The notes below the pieces were generated by a model. It searched no databases, was not told where the DNA came from, and saw nothing but the letters and a program-made list of their open reading frames with translations. Below are positions 1 through 10,068 of a stretch of 17,448 bases of DNA, piece after piece. This DNA comes from Isohypsibius dastychi (taxonomy: Eukaryota; Tardigrada; Eutardigrada; Parachela; Isohypsibiidae): assembly GCA_034696485.1 (NCBI GenBank), contig JAQIWT010000591.1, forward strand, positions 1 to 17,448, written 5' to 3'. Within the stretch, counting starts at the first letter, position 1, and each line of letters opens with the position of its first letter. The translations under genes and the position numbers were made by a program.

Positions 1-284
1 TCGCACAAATAGTTTCGGGTGGCGAAAAGCCACGAATTCCGGATGGAACATCACCGCTTCTACGTGAACTTATCGAAAGATGCCTCACTGTGGAGCCACA
101 GCACAGGCCGGATGCTGCTGCGCTTCTGGCGCTCCCTTTTTTTGTAGGTTCTATTCTGAGTTGTACATCATCAGCGAGTGTAAACGTGAGCTCTTTCAAA
201 GGTTTCACTCAGATCAAGTACGACAAATTCATGACCAAAGCGTACCAGATACCCAAACTCCATCAACTTCAAGCCAGGTCCTGA
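1..284 (+). CDS. Protein kinase C-terminal end (partial, 5' cut by window)
   Basis: Reading from position 3, the frame is open and encodes the last part of a Ser/Thr protein kinase C-lobe. Positions 51-140 encode SPLLRELIERCLTVEPQ followed by HRPDAAALLALPFF, which fits kinase subdomains X-XI: helix, then the invariant Arg of the HRP motif, then the closing helix. It faintly recalls NIK/COT-type MAP3Ks, but too little remains to assign a family. After about position 147 the C-terminal tail is uncertain. The same frame runs to a stop at 282-284. A splice from the good donor at AAC|gtgagc (186/187) to an acceptor ending near 281 would instead give a tail ending at 398-400. The catalytic loop and nucleotide-binding parts lie outside the window. 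Confidence 0.65.
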   Translation, partial: AQIVSGGEKPRIPDGTSPLLRELIERCLTVEPQHRPDAAALLALPFFVGSILSCTSSASVNVSSFKGFTQIKYDKFMTKAYQIPKLHQLQARS

Positions 285-545
285 AAAACAAGCCAGCTGA
301 ACCAATAGCTTTTGACGATATTGATTCGGATCAAAGGATTTTGAACTGCTGGCTACATTACAGAGTAGTTCCTTTGCTCTGCCAATCCGAACCACAATAA
401 CCACCAAATTTCAGATGTCCCGCGCGCCTAATTGTGTTGTTTTGGTTTCATATATCCTGATCGTTATAACCTCGTTGTTCTGTTCTCGGAGCCGGCAGTA
501 CAACGTTTCAATTTAAGACCAACGTTTCAACGGCTACATACGATT

Positions 546-551
546 AATAAA
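546..551 (+). terminator. Poly(A) signal AATAAA of the kinase gene
   Basis: This is a canonical AATAAA on the + strand, about 150-260 nt after the two candidate stops of the kinase fragment and before the 3' end of the opposing gene. It is the likely 3' processing signal. No cleavage site can be fixed from sequence. Confidence 0.5.
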
Positions 552-709
552 GCAAACCCACACGCACGCATTTTGGTTTATCATAAGGTTTACATGCTAC
601 ACATGTGACATCGAGCAGCGTTTTCTTGCCGGCCTTCGTTAGTAAGTTAGGTAGGTATACCCAGAACTTTTCCATCACTCAGTTTCATAATAATGTCTCG
701 TGATGATCA

Positions 710-3700
710 TCATGGGATGGTGAGTCTAAAGCTTCCGAAAGAAATAAGTGACCATATGTACCATATCAAAGCACTACACGAGTAGGTATCAAAATGTTGT
801 GAACAAGCAGGATTTGACAGTGAATGTGGATGTTGCCAGTCAGCTACAATCAAATCAGCTGCCTTTTCTCCGATCATGATTACTGGTGCGTATGTAATCC
901 CGCTGGTGATAACTGGAATCACGCTTGCATCGACAACACGAAGACCCTTGACACCTTTGACTCTAACGAACAACATCAACACTAACAGACTTATGCACAA
1001 TTAATTCCAAACCCGAGTAATAAAGGGATATAAGAATGATTACCTCAGCTGTGGGTCCACTGTGGTACGGGGGTCTTCAATGTTGCCCATCCGGCAAGAT
1101 CCAACGCCGTGATAAGCAGTCCTGGCGGCAACTCGGATAACACAAGCATAAAACGTCTCTGAGCCAGGAAGAAGTTCCAAACAAGCAGGAAATCTGTGGT
1201 AGTTCGGTGAGATGCCGATTTTTTGAAATTCTTCCGAATTCAAAAAGACATCAACCGCGAATTTGAAACCTGCTTGTGAAAACACACAATTATTGTGGTT
1301 TGTGAAATTACGATCTAGATCAAATCACCTTTTGCGTAGACTTGCAGGTCTGAGGGATCAGATAGATAGTTTGGATCAATCAACGGCGGCGCAAATGGGT
1401 CGTTGCTGGATAAGCGGACAAAACCTCTTGATCGAGGATGAAGGAAGATAGGGGTGGTCATAAAACCCGGCTTTTCTTGGTTTTCTGGTTTCGCAAAATA
1501 CAGCGGCAGAGTCTAGAAGGAGATTATTTAGTCAATGTCAACTGACAGCATGAATTAACCTAATTGATCTACCAGTAAAGACAACATGTCTGGACACTGC
1601 TGGGATTTGCGCAAAACTCTGGACACCCCCATTAATTTGGTCTCAATAGAGAAAACTATATACCATTCGAAAGATCTTATCAAGATCTATCGATCGGTGT
1701 GGCATTTAGAGGCAAAAAATCCAAACCGAGAAAACAGCAACTCGCTAAACTTTTTACCGAAACACTTCTTGATTGACATCTGGTCCACTTGAAAAATCCA
1801 GTGTTTATCACCACAATAACCCAAAACACATGAACAATGATATTTTAACGCATTTCTTTGGAAGGCGAGTTCGTGCAGACTTATTGACCAGAGAATGAGC
1901 AAAACTGAGAACAACAGTGTTGCTAATATCTTGGCGCTTCGCTGCGCGCTCCGCTTTTGTGTTAAGTTTTAGAGATCCATTGCCTTTCTTCAATCAAATT
2001 GGTGAAGACATATCGAATTCAACCGAATGTCTCCACAAAATTGTGTCAGAGGCTTATTTACATCCTTCTGGCACCGCGCGTGGTCGTGCGGATGAGCCAA
2101 AAATACAATAATCAATCAAAACATTGTTTGCCAATAACTCATCGCCAAAAACATCTTCGTGGCAGCAATCCATATCGTTCGATAGATCTTGAAAAGATCT
2201 TTCGAATGATATATAGTTTTCTCTATTCAGACCAAAAAAATGAGGGTGTCCAGAGTTTTGCGCAAATCCCAGCAGTGTCCAGACATGTTGTCTTCACTGG
2301 TAGTCTGTTCTCATTGTAACTTACATCCGGATCTAAATTCTGAATATGACTCAGTCCCTCCCCATACATTGCGGTATTAGCCACAGAAATCTGGATATGC
2401 GGGTAACTCTGTGGTGTGCCGTCTATCTGGCCGATTTCTGGGAGATGAAAGAATCCGTATGCAGCCACAATCGGTGCCGCAAGAATTCCTGTATGTTTGT
2501 ACATTTTGATATTCATTGTTTTTCAGTGACAGTTCTGTTCATGTACCTGAACCGTTGACAGCATACATATTATTATTGGTGACTTCATCGCTGAAATGTT
2601 CGACCCGTAGTCCAACTCGGCTGTCATTCACAGTGAACAACATCTGCATTTGCAGGTGATCCTGAAAGTTTTCTCCAACCGGCAGACTCATGATTTGTTT
2701 GATCTGGAAATGATACCGGGATTAAAGTGCATCAAACAGGTCCAAATTCGAACGTCAAAATCACATCATGTCTTTGAAGTTCCTCTTCTGGACCAATCCC
2801 GCTCAATAGCAGAAGTTTTGGGGAATTTATGGCACCACTAGATAGTATGACCTCTTTCCGGGCGTGAACTATTTGTCTGGAAAGGTCACCAGTGTTGTCT
2901 TGAAACGCAAATTCTATACCAGTTGCTGTTTTGGTTTCCGGATCTATCACAATTTTCGTGACTTCTGCGTTGGTCACGATTTTTAAATTCGGCAACTGAT
3001 TCAGCTTTTTGGGACGAAGGTAAGATGTGGCAACTGACCAACGGTATCAATCAGCGGAGTTCACTGTAATTATGTGATGTCTGCTGTGGTCAATTAAGTG
3101 ATTGATAGATCAGTTTTACCAATCGATGGGGCGAAGCCAATCTGACTCCGGCCATTACTATCCGGATTATAGATTCCCTGACGTTTTGCTGCTTCAACAA
3201 CCAGCTCTGCCAGCCTTGATTTGGCCATCGGATTTTCTGTGAGAGGCATGGGTCCCTCATGTCCATGAAATTCTGAAGTGAAACTGGTACATGTAAAAAA
3301 TTACTCCCAGAAAGGATCCGATCGATCGGGGATCGAAAGAGATGACTGCATGAATATTTATTTTAGATCACCTGTCTCCAAAGTCAGATCAGAGATGTTT
3401 TCAAATTTTTTGAAGTAAGGCAAGACGTCACTCCAACCCCAGCCATCAGCGCCTTCTCTGCTCCATATGTTGTAATCTCCATGATTACCACGAACATAGA
3501 GGAGTTCATCGATCGAATTCGAGCCACCGATCATCCGACCAGCTGACATCAGGTTTGTCTGGAACACACAACGCTTGTAAGACGGATTGGCTGTAAATTT
3601 CAGTTCATTAGAAAACAATTATCAGGTTAGCTCCGTGTTATAACATTCAGCACATTTTTTGTCACAGATTTCCTCAGACACATATTACCTCACGTTTCAG

Positions 3701-4330
3701 AAAGAATTGCTAAAACGTTGAGAGGGGGGGGGGGGGGTATTGCGCCCACCGTCGACATTGGATAAATGGGCATGGGCGCGGAGGTTCGCAGACTTTTCAA
3801 AAGAAATGTTCTGTTGTCTGCTTGCTTACCCTTCCAATGAGACCTTCCGCACTGTGCACCTGCGGCACAGTTGTAAAATTCCAATCCGCGAATGACAGGA
3901 GCGGCTCGAATATATGCCGTGATGGGAAGCTGAGTAGAAAGTTTTGTGCTGGTCCAGCTTCCAGAAGCAGCACCGTAAAATTTGAAGTCTCTGCCAGCCT
4001 ACTTGCCAGAACACATCCTGCCGTTCCTGCACCAACTACGAGAAAAGCTAATAGTTGAAAATTACGTTGTGAAAAACGAGCCTTAATTGAAAGGTTCAGA
4101 GCAAGTGAATAGGTTTCCATACCGATCACAAAATCGTATTCCCGGGTGAAGCCCGTTTCCATTTCATCCACGAAGTCAGCGGATGACTGGACTGGAACTT
4201 GCAGGTGATCATTCCAATATTTGTTTCGTGCGTAAAATTCAGGAGGGATGTGTTGCTCCGCAGAAACCATAACCTTTTGTGGAGTCACTATGAAACAAAC
4301 GATGGCACAGACCATCTGAAATGTACTCAT
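710..4330 (-). CDS. GMC oxidoreductase (glucose dehydrogenase-like), 10 exons, with one in-frame TGA
   Basis: This is a flavoenzyme of the GMC family (FAD-dependent alcohol/sugar oxidation), probably secreted. Coding exons in transcript order are 4330-4123, 4035-3830, 3558-3372, 3272-3120, 3063-2754, 2686-2547, 2488-2325, 1512-1329, 1269-1044 and 962-710. All phases join, giving 676 residues (the family usually has about 560-650). The start at 4330 is followed by a likely signal peptide (about residues 1-24). The FAD-binding VGAGTAG lies at 70-76, GMC signature 1 ([10 protein letters not shown]) at 145-154, signature 2 ([15 protein letters not shown]) at 328-342, [10 protein letters not shown] just after the fifth intron, and [10 protein letters not shown] with catalytic His571 near the C-terminus. 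Oddities: codon 257 is TGA where family members usually have Gly; the second catalytic position (Asn or His in the family) is Tyr617; the splice at 2753/2687 has weak sites. It is either a decaying gene, or a functional one using a downstream acceptor at 3033 or containing a sequence error. Confidence 0.85.
1572..1702 (+). repeat. Left terminal inverted repeat of the MITE
   Basis: This 131-bp arm matches the reverse complement of 2170-2300 with about 10 mismatches and no gaps (about 92% identity). Two AGATCT hexamers lie in its inner third. Confidence 0.9.
2170..2300 (-). repeat. Right terminal inverted repeat of the MITE
   Basis: This is the 131-bp partner of the left arm. Its outer end lies only 24 nt from the 5' splice site of the host intron (exon end at 2325), yet the donor GTAAGT is intact. 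Confidence 0.9.
3047..3049 (-). other. In-frame TGA within a GMC exon
   Basis: From the good acceptor attacag|TG (exon start 3063), the frame reads VNSAD, TGA, then [12 protein letters not shown], which matches the family pattern G-x-R-x-S-x-A-x-x-Y/F-LRP. The stop stands where Gly (GGA) is expected, so one base change (GGA to TGA) would explain it. A second acceptor, ggtcag|TTGCC at 3033, is exactly 30 nt downstream in the same phase and would remove the stop together with ten codons. Confidence 0.75.
3724..3737. repeat. Poly-G tract (14 G) in a GMC intron
   Basis: This is a run of 14 G on the + strand inside the 271-nt intron 3559-3829. In the sense of the gene it is a C-tract. Length errors are common in such runs. 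Confidence 0.9.
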
Positions 4331-5527
4331 GTCGGCAGCAAAGCTGGCAATATGTTTGGCGACACGGGATACTCGGAATTAAATGAGTTAAGGTGAAATT
4401 CTGACTAAGAGATAAAAGGACAAATTCTGCACGGAATTTGAAAAATCGACCCGTAGTTGCGATGTCATCAAGCAATGCCGTTGACCAGATAGTATTCTCT
4501 GATAGGGGAGAGTTACAGTATTTGCCGAAATGCAGTATCGTCACAAAGATAGGGGTGATTGTATCGGTCATCAGCAATGTAAGCATAACGTCCAAGATAA
4601 CAGCATTGTGAAAGGGGGTCACCAAGTGAAGGTGTCTGGTTATCCATCGTATAGCGACTATCCAATATGCCAGTCGGAAAAGAACGCATCCACAGTCGGA
4701 ACATTATTTCACTTCTGGTTTGCCAGCACAGTTTCAATGTTGAGTTTGAAGTTCATGGCACTAGGAAATGTTGGATCCTTTGAATTGCAAATTCTGCCAG
4801 TGATAATTGGTTATTCTGATGGCAAACGTCCCGACTATAAATACTGTTATTATATGGTTAATTTTTTTTCGTCGTATCACTGGGTCTCATAGACATTGAG
4901 GTGAATAGTTATTAAACATTTTCTCTATCATCAGGACGTTTTTGATAAAGCGACACCTTTCCACTTTGATGACCTTTCCATTCAAATTTCTCGTTTGCCA
5001 AACAAGCTGCGAAAGAGATCCTTGCGGTTGTTGCTCCTCGGATGCTCTATACAAATAAACAATGTATAAACGATACCGTTATTCCAAGTCAGAAGACTGA
5101 ACAAAGGAGATACAAATCGTGAGACTTTGGTCTAAACGAGTAAAACGAGATTTCCGTCAGAGAATTGGGAGATATGTTATCCCCGGAAAAACCGATTGAG
5201 AACGTTTCCCCATTAGCCAACCTGCGGTGGGCATGCTGTGAAAAAGCGAAAACTGCGAATTGTGTGGAGTGTGTGATGTTCGCGGTCATAGAAAAGACAT
5301 GGGGATCGCCAAATTCTGTATTCAATTTACTTATAAACTTGATCTCACCGGGCATTGGTTTCTAATAAATAAATGTTTATCAAGTTTGCCCTACTGCCAC
5401 GGACTGCAGTACTGTACGTGTATTACCACAAGTTGCTATGCAAGTGTATTGACTTGAAAAATATATTTTTGTTGTGTTTCGTTAAATATCACTTCGAATC
5501 TTGCGGTACTGACGAATTTTGAAATCA
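4331..5527. other. Non-coding gap between divergent GMC and paralogue A genes
   Basis: About 1.2 kb lies between the two start codons. Short open frames on both strands show no family resemblance and no consistent splice sites. An AT-rich stretch at 5457-5470 lies about 60-70 nt before the A start codon and could hold its TATA element. A TATAAATA at 4836-4843 has no gene close behind it. The 5' UTR and promoter of the GMC gene should lie just above 4330, but I see no clear motif. Confidence 0.6.
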
Positions 5528-8500
5528 ATGGCTTTCACATTGACCCCACAACAAGAACAGCAGCTACAAGTGTTAGCATTGCTGGAGGAACTTGAAGCGC
5601 GGATGCCGGCAGAAAAGCAACCTCTGATTAGAAATTGGAGAAACCAAACAGAAAACATGTATAAGCTACCGCTGAGCAGAGAAACTGAGATGGAGATTCA
5701 TGAAATCAAACGGAGGGTGTTGACACCGAGCATGGATGAAGTCACTGTAACTCACAATACAATCCAAACAGATTACGATGTTATTTTGGGTGCACAAAGC
5801 TGCCGGATCTACTTTCGGGAACGTTTGGAAATTGGCCTGATCAACGACAACGGACCACCCGTCCCACAGCCACCTCCCCCAGCACCACCCATCCCTCCAC
5901 CACCAATGACTCAGGACACATTTGTTAACAGCATTGCGGATAGAGTTCGTCGAGCAGAATACGTTGATGCAGTTGTCGAGCTGGGTCAGAGATACTTTTA
6001 CGTGTGGGGGTTGCAGAGTCTACAGCAGAAGGATACATTTCACAGCGAGAGGTCAGATTACGGTAACAGAATTGACGACCAAGCTTGGAAAAATCCATTT
6101 CTTCTACCATCCAATCGTCAGACCTTTGGTCCCACATCCCGAGCCGTCGCCATGACAAGGTGTGTTCAAAATGCACTGAATCAATGCTTACATGGATATG
6201 GGGTTGCATCTGAGGTGTACGCCAACGGATGTTACGATTTTCGAGCGCTGGATGAGGTGCTGACATTAAGCAACGACCAGCGACAATTTCTCACGCAATT
6301 TGTGATCTCCAGGAATCTACCTCCTGGAGCAGGTATAGTGGGAAGATATGTAATATGGTTAATCTCCAAGTGATTTTAGTCCTAGCAATAAATACCTGAG
6401 AAAGTAAAACCGTGTTTATCATGTGATCATTTCTCAATATCATAGCGGAAGACACAGGGTCCAGCATTCAGTGGTTCAGTGGCCATTCAGTGGCCATTCA
6501 GTGGTTCTGTTGGCTGGCTTTGTGGGACACAATAACTGGGTACGTGTACTGGGTGGTTTGACCTTGCGCGTTTCCAAGCATCTTCCTTTTTTCACTTTTG
6601 TTATGAATACCAATAACAATTTGAGTTGATATGAACTCAATTACAATTTGTTATTAGAAGTAAACATCTTACCTTGGTTCTCTCCTCGCCCGTAGAGCGA
6701 ACAATACGTGACTCACCAAGCGGTCATTCTATTGTCCGCCACTGTCGGTAATCATCCGCTTGACAAGTTTGCGCTTATTGGTTGGTCCAGCCCACTCCCA
6801 ATTGTTCTCGACCTCGAACCACTTCCCTGTTGCATGTTCTGGTAACTTGGGATTTTTAACAACTCAGAAGTTACAAGGTTATCTTTTTTTTGAAGTCAGC
6901 GTTGTTGAACGGGCATATCATTTTGGTAGTCCAGAATGATTTTATTCAAATTGTTGTTTTAAAAATTATTCCCAGTCGGGGGCAACTTGTCTGAGCTCAT
7001 GTGCTGGATCACAACATCTGATTCTTGAATCAGTGGTAGACCAGGCTACAGCGTGAGGGGACCACGGAAAAATTCCCCTTGGGAGCCCATTGATCTGGAG
7101 AAGGGTCCCTCGTTCTGAACTCCTCACCCCCTTACGTAAGAAATGTGAGTGACGCCACCAGTTGAAAAATATTAAGAATTTTGGAAAGTAATGAAGTGTT
7201 GAACTGGAGAGGTAACAAACTATTCGGGAATAATTGTTTTTGCCTAAGAACTTTTCGACTTTTAAGCACCCACACGTACGTTCGAGCGAGATTTTTTCCG
7301 CACTTCAAAGCTTTCTGCCATTCCGCCCTTGTCGATTGGTTTCGCCCAATATTCAGAATGCTTTCTTCCAGCACCAGCAACGCATCCATACAGACAGTGG
7401 ACTAAGTCTGATATAGAGCTCTTTTACGATGAAGACGAACTAGCTGCTAGGAAGCTTGAATGGTATCTCCGCTATCCGTAAGTCCAACGTCTGATTCAGT
7501 TTTCTTCAAGCTGTGAGCAGGTCTTTGTAGTGAAGAGCGGGGTTTCCGAGCGTATGTGGGATCGCATGTGATGGATAATTTTCTCACCTTGAATCAAATT
7601 TCGCGTACACCTTCAGAGATCATTATAGAGAAATTTCGTCAGATGACCGAGTTGAGCACAACAATTGGGGAAGTTGACAACTGCTTCATGGATGTGATTC
7701 AAGGGTTAAATGGACAAGATCGGATTGCCTGCGAAGACCTTCAACGCCTCATAATACAAAATATCGGAGAGCTTTCGGAGCTACGCTTGTACTTTCTTTC
7801 TGTCCATTCATGGCATCTACAGTACCTTCTCTACATCAGAATGTTCCGTTTCGCTGATCTAATCCGCGCGATGGTAGTCGCCCGGAACCTTTTTGATCAG
7901 GTTCCTGAGACCGTTCTAGTAGCCTTCAAGCATTCCCTGAATGCATCGCCAACAGCACCTACCATATATAAATTCCAGAACGACCAACGTCTCAGACAAT
8001 ATTTGTTTGACATCTATCAACTGTTATCTCAAGCGATTGATGGGGTGGATGTGTGTGGGCTATTTTACAGAGATGTTTTCAAAGTTTACAACACTCCTGA
8101 CATTCAGATCCCGGTAATCAGAGATGAAGACATTGTGAAGGATCATTTCGGAGTCGACGCTACAAATAACTCGTACCATGCAGACGTTGGAGACAACCCA
8201 CATGATCCAGCGATAACACACCTTTACACGGTCGGGAATGTTGTTCGTCTCTTTGAAGCAAGAAGCATCAAGATAACCCTGTATCGACCTCGGCCATTCA
8301 TACGACACGCTCCTGTACTTCAACCCACCATCCCCCAATCGGAGATGAATGACCCCTCTGTGGACTTTCTTTCACCTGTCACCGAAGTTTTGCATTACAT
8401 GCTCAAGTGCGCCGATGATGACAGATTTGTCGGTTTAAGAACCGCTAAATCTGAACGCCCAATCTTCTACCCGAATCCCCACCCCGGAACAGCCAAGTTT

Positions 8501-8794
8501 CATAATTACGCCAGTCGGCATTACGTTCATCGGCATTTTGATGAGAAGCGCAATGTGATACGGTGTAGACGCTACCGTGACAGCACCCGCTTTATTATTT
8601 CCGAGGCCAAAAAGCAGCAATGGACTGCGTTGCAACGGACGTTCCCTGCAGTTGCACAAGCTATCGCCATAAACCAACGGCATGGAGGACACCCCGGACA
8701 ACTAGCACAATTTACTGATGACTTGTGGATGCATTCACCTCAATGTATAGCTCCTTTGAGATATCCAGATTGGATGTCAGATTTCTTCGTTTAG
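5528..8794 (+). CDS. Uncharacterised protein, paralogue A (3 exons, 724 aa)
   Basis: I do not recognise this family. Exons are 5528-6332, 7372-7477 and 7531-8794, with phase 1 then phase 2 splices, each supported by GT-AG sites and by the same layout in gene B. The ATG at 5528 aligns with the B start. Exon 1 encodes a mostly helical-looking, charged domain with ILGAQSCRIYFRER (86-99), a proline-rich insert (110-126) absent from B, and RYFYVWGLQS (155-164). Exon 2 is a short acidic linker. Exon 3 encodes about 420 residues with VYNTPDI (489-495), DPSVDFLSPVTE (578-589), HYMLKC (592-597) and a cluster His628, His637, His639, Asp641, Glu642. I see no signal peptide or membrane segment, so a soluble intracellular protein is inferred. 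An acceptor 6 nt further in (exon start 7378) is also possible. No stops or frame breaks are present. Confidence 0.85.
6387..6392 (+). terminator. AATAAA just inside intron 1 of paralogue A
   Basis: If the donor at 6332/6333 is not used, the frame reads 13 more codons to a TGA at 6371-6373, and this canonical AATAAA follows 13 nt later. Use of it would give a short form of 281 residues containing only the exon 1 domain. Gene B has no matching AATAAA at the same place. Confidence 0.35.
6465..6504. repeat. Short tandem repeat, unit CATTCAGTGG
   Basis: CATTCAGTGG occurs at 6465, 6484 and 6495, with a partial TTCAGTGG at 6475. This is an imperfect minisatellite within intron 1 of gene A. Confidence 0.8.
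6612..6656. repeat. Small inverted repeat / hairpin
   Basis: AATAACAA and TTGAGTT (6612-6627) are mirrored by AACTCAA and TTGTTATT (6634-6656) around a 6-nt centre. The outer arms are offset by several bases. It could be a remnant of a small palindromic element; no function is evident. Confidence 0.6.
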
Positions 8795-9073
8795 CCGAAA
8801 ACGATTGCTTTTTTCTAAACATGCAAGCTCAGAACACGCAACTACATCAAACACACAGACTCCCCATAAACTTGTGAAATTAAGCGATTTTGGCGATGTT
8901 TCAAGACCAGTGGACTCTGGAGTCTCGTCCGGCGCGATAGACTGGCTGATATTCAATGCTGCAGGGTCTGCGACTTGAAACAACGATCACTTTCCAGGAA
9001 ACGGTGTACCAGTTGCAGCTACTACGTACGGGGGCATCCAGAAAGAATATAACTGAAAAACAGAAGGGGGTTC

Positions 9074-9096
9074 GGGGGGGGGGGGAGAGAGAGAGA
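9074..9096. repeat. Poly-G (12 G) followed by an AG dinucleotide repeat
   Basis: A run of 12 G at 9074-9085 continues into an alternating AG run to about 9096 in the gap between genes A and B. Confidence 0.85.
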
Positions 9097-9846
9097 ATTG
9101 ATTTTGAAGTTACCAACTGGTGCGAAAACATCGAGATTCATCGAATGAGAATGATGTGAAATTCAGTACAGGGGCAATAGATCTATCTGACGTGAGCAGG
9201 CTTCGAATATTTGCTCAATATCGAATTTTATTAATAATCTCAGATTAAGCAACTCTGCTATTCTTGGCTGTTTCTGAATCCTTAGCCTTGCCATAACTTT
9301 GTGGAAAGCGTGCAAAGGAAAGAGCTAGAAAGAACACATATTGTACTTCTTGGAAAATTTTGCTTTGCAACCCGCTCATTTTACTCACGTCAACCGGAGG
9401 ATTTCTAATTCCTTTTAATCGTGAAAAATTGGAATTATTCTTCGCCGGTACGGTCGTTTATTGAGAGCTGCTGGGTCGCCATAAGTTGACCTCCAATATG
9501 TTGCCAGTTAAAAATACCTTCACCAATAATTCAATCATTAAATCGATATTGGTTCCAAACAGGCCCAAAAGTTGATCAAATGCAGGCGAGTTTTAGGGTT
9601 ATCCAATGAGTTTGATTTCGTTGAAGTATTCCTGGTAGATCATAAAATGTTTTTGACGGAATAGCGAGCAATTTTTTTGCGGTGACCTTGGGTTTTTTGG
9701 CAATTGTAAATTTCACAGTGAAAATTTTGAAATTTTCTGGGATGAAAGCTAGTAATTTTTCATGCCGGATCTTTTGAGTTATACTTTGGAATATTTGATT
9801 CAGTATTCACGAAGATCACTTCTCGGGATCAAGCCTAAAGGCTTTT

Positions 9847-9900
9847 ACCGCTATTTACTAGTCTCCAAGAAAAGTATATTAAATAGCGGTCAAACTGAAG
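9847..9900. repeat. Perfect 11-bp inverted repeat
   Basis: ACCGCTATTTA at 9847-9857 is matched exactly by TAAATAGCGGT at 9890-9900, with a 32-nt spacer. It lies about 170 bp upstream of the B TATA box. It may be a hairpin or a transposon footprint; its function is unknown. Confidence 0.7.
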
Positions 9901-10068
9901 GTCAGTTTAGAAAAGCCTCCGGAAAATGGTGGGCTCACTTTCCTGGAACATCAAGTGGCGTTGCCTTGAAAATAAACGCGCGCCTTTCTGTTATCAATAA
10001 TCACACATTTCGATAAGGTGTGCAATGAACGATTGTACAAGGCCTCAGTCTCGAGTGGAGCGGAAAGA

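Larger units (their letters stand above)
1572..2300. mobile_element. MITE-like DNA transposon, 729 bp, TA target duplication
   Basis: The element starts CCAGT and ends ACTGG, has long terminal inverted repeats (1572-1702 and 2170-2300), and is flanked by TA on both sides (1570-1571 and 2301-2302). A TA duplication is typical of Tc1/mariner-type insertion, but the superfamily is an inference. The roughly 470-bp core has no transposase-like reading frame, so this is a non-autonomous copy. It sits in the intron of the GMC gene between the exons ending at 2325 and starting at 1512. Removing it with one TA leaves an 81-nt intron, the usual size in this gene. Confidence 0.85.
6333..7371 (+). other. 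Intron 1 of paralogue A
   Basis: This intron is 1039 nt, with donor G|gtatag and acceptor tttcttccag. It holds the intronic poly(A) signal, the CATTCAGTGG repeat and the small hairpin listed separately. I see no exon-like sequence in the rest. Confidence 0.75.
8795..10068. other. Non-coding gap between paralogues A and B
   Basis: About 1.3 kb separates the A stop from the B promoter. I found no clear AATAAA close behind the A stop, so its 3' end is unknown. The stretch holds a G-tract with an AG repeat (9074-9096) and an inverted repeat (9847-9900). No open frame with family resemblance or partial A/B copy was seen. Confidence 0.6.

Noticed and set aside
1586-2319. Short frames inside the MITE as a transposase
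   Set aside because: None exceeds about 106 codons, most run through the inverted repeats, and no DDE-type or helix-turn-helix motif is visible.
4239-4737. Open frames on the - strand above the GMC start, considered as extra GMC exons
   Set aside because: The protein already starts with a good signal-peptide-like sequence at 4330, and these frames show no GMC similarity.
4836-4843. TATAAATA as a promoter
   Set aside because: No initiator at the right distance and no gene start for almost 700 bp.
5089-5365. Overlapping open frames on both strands before gene A
   Set aside because: Neither has a convincing start or motif, and opposite-strand overlap suggests chance.
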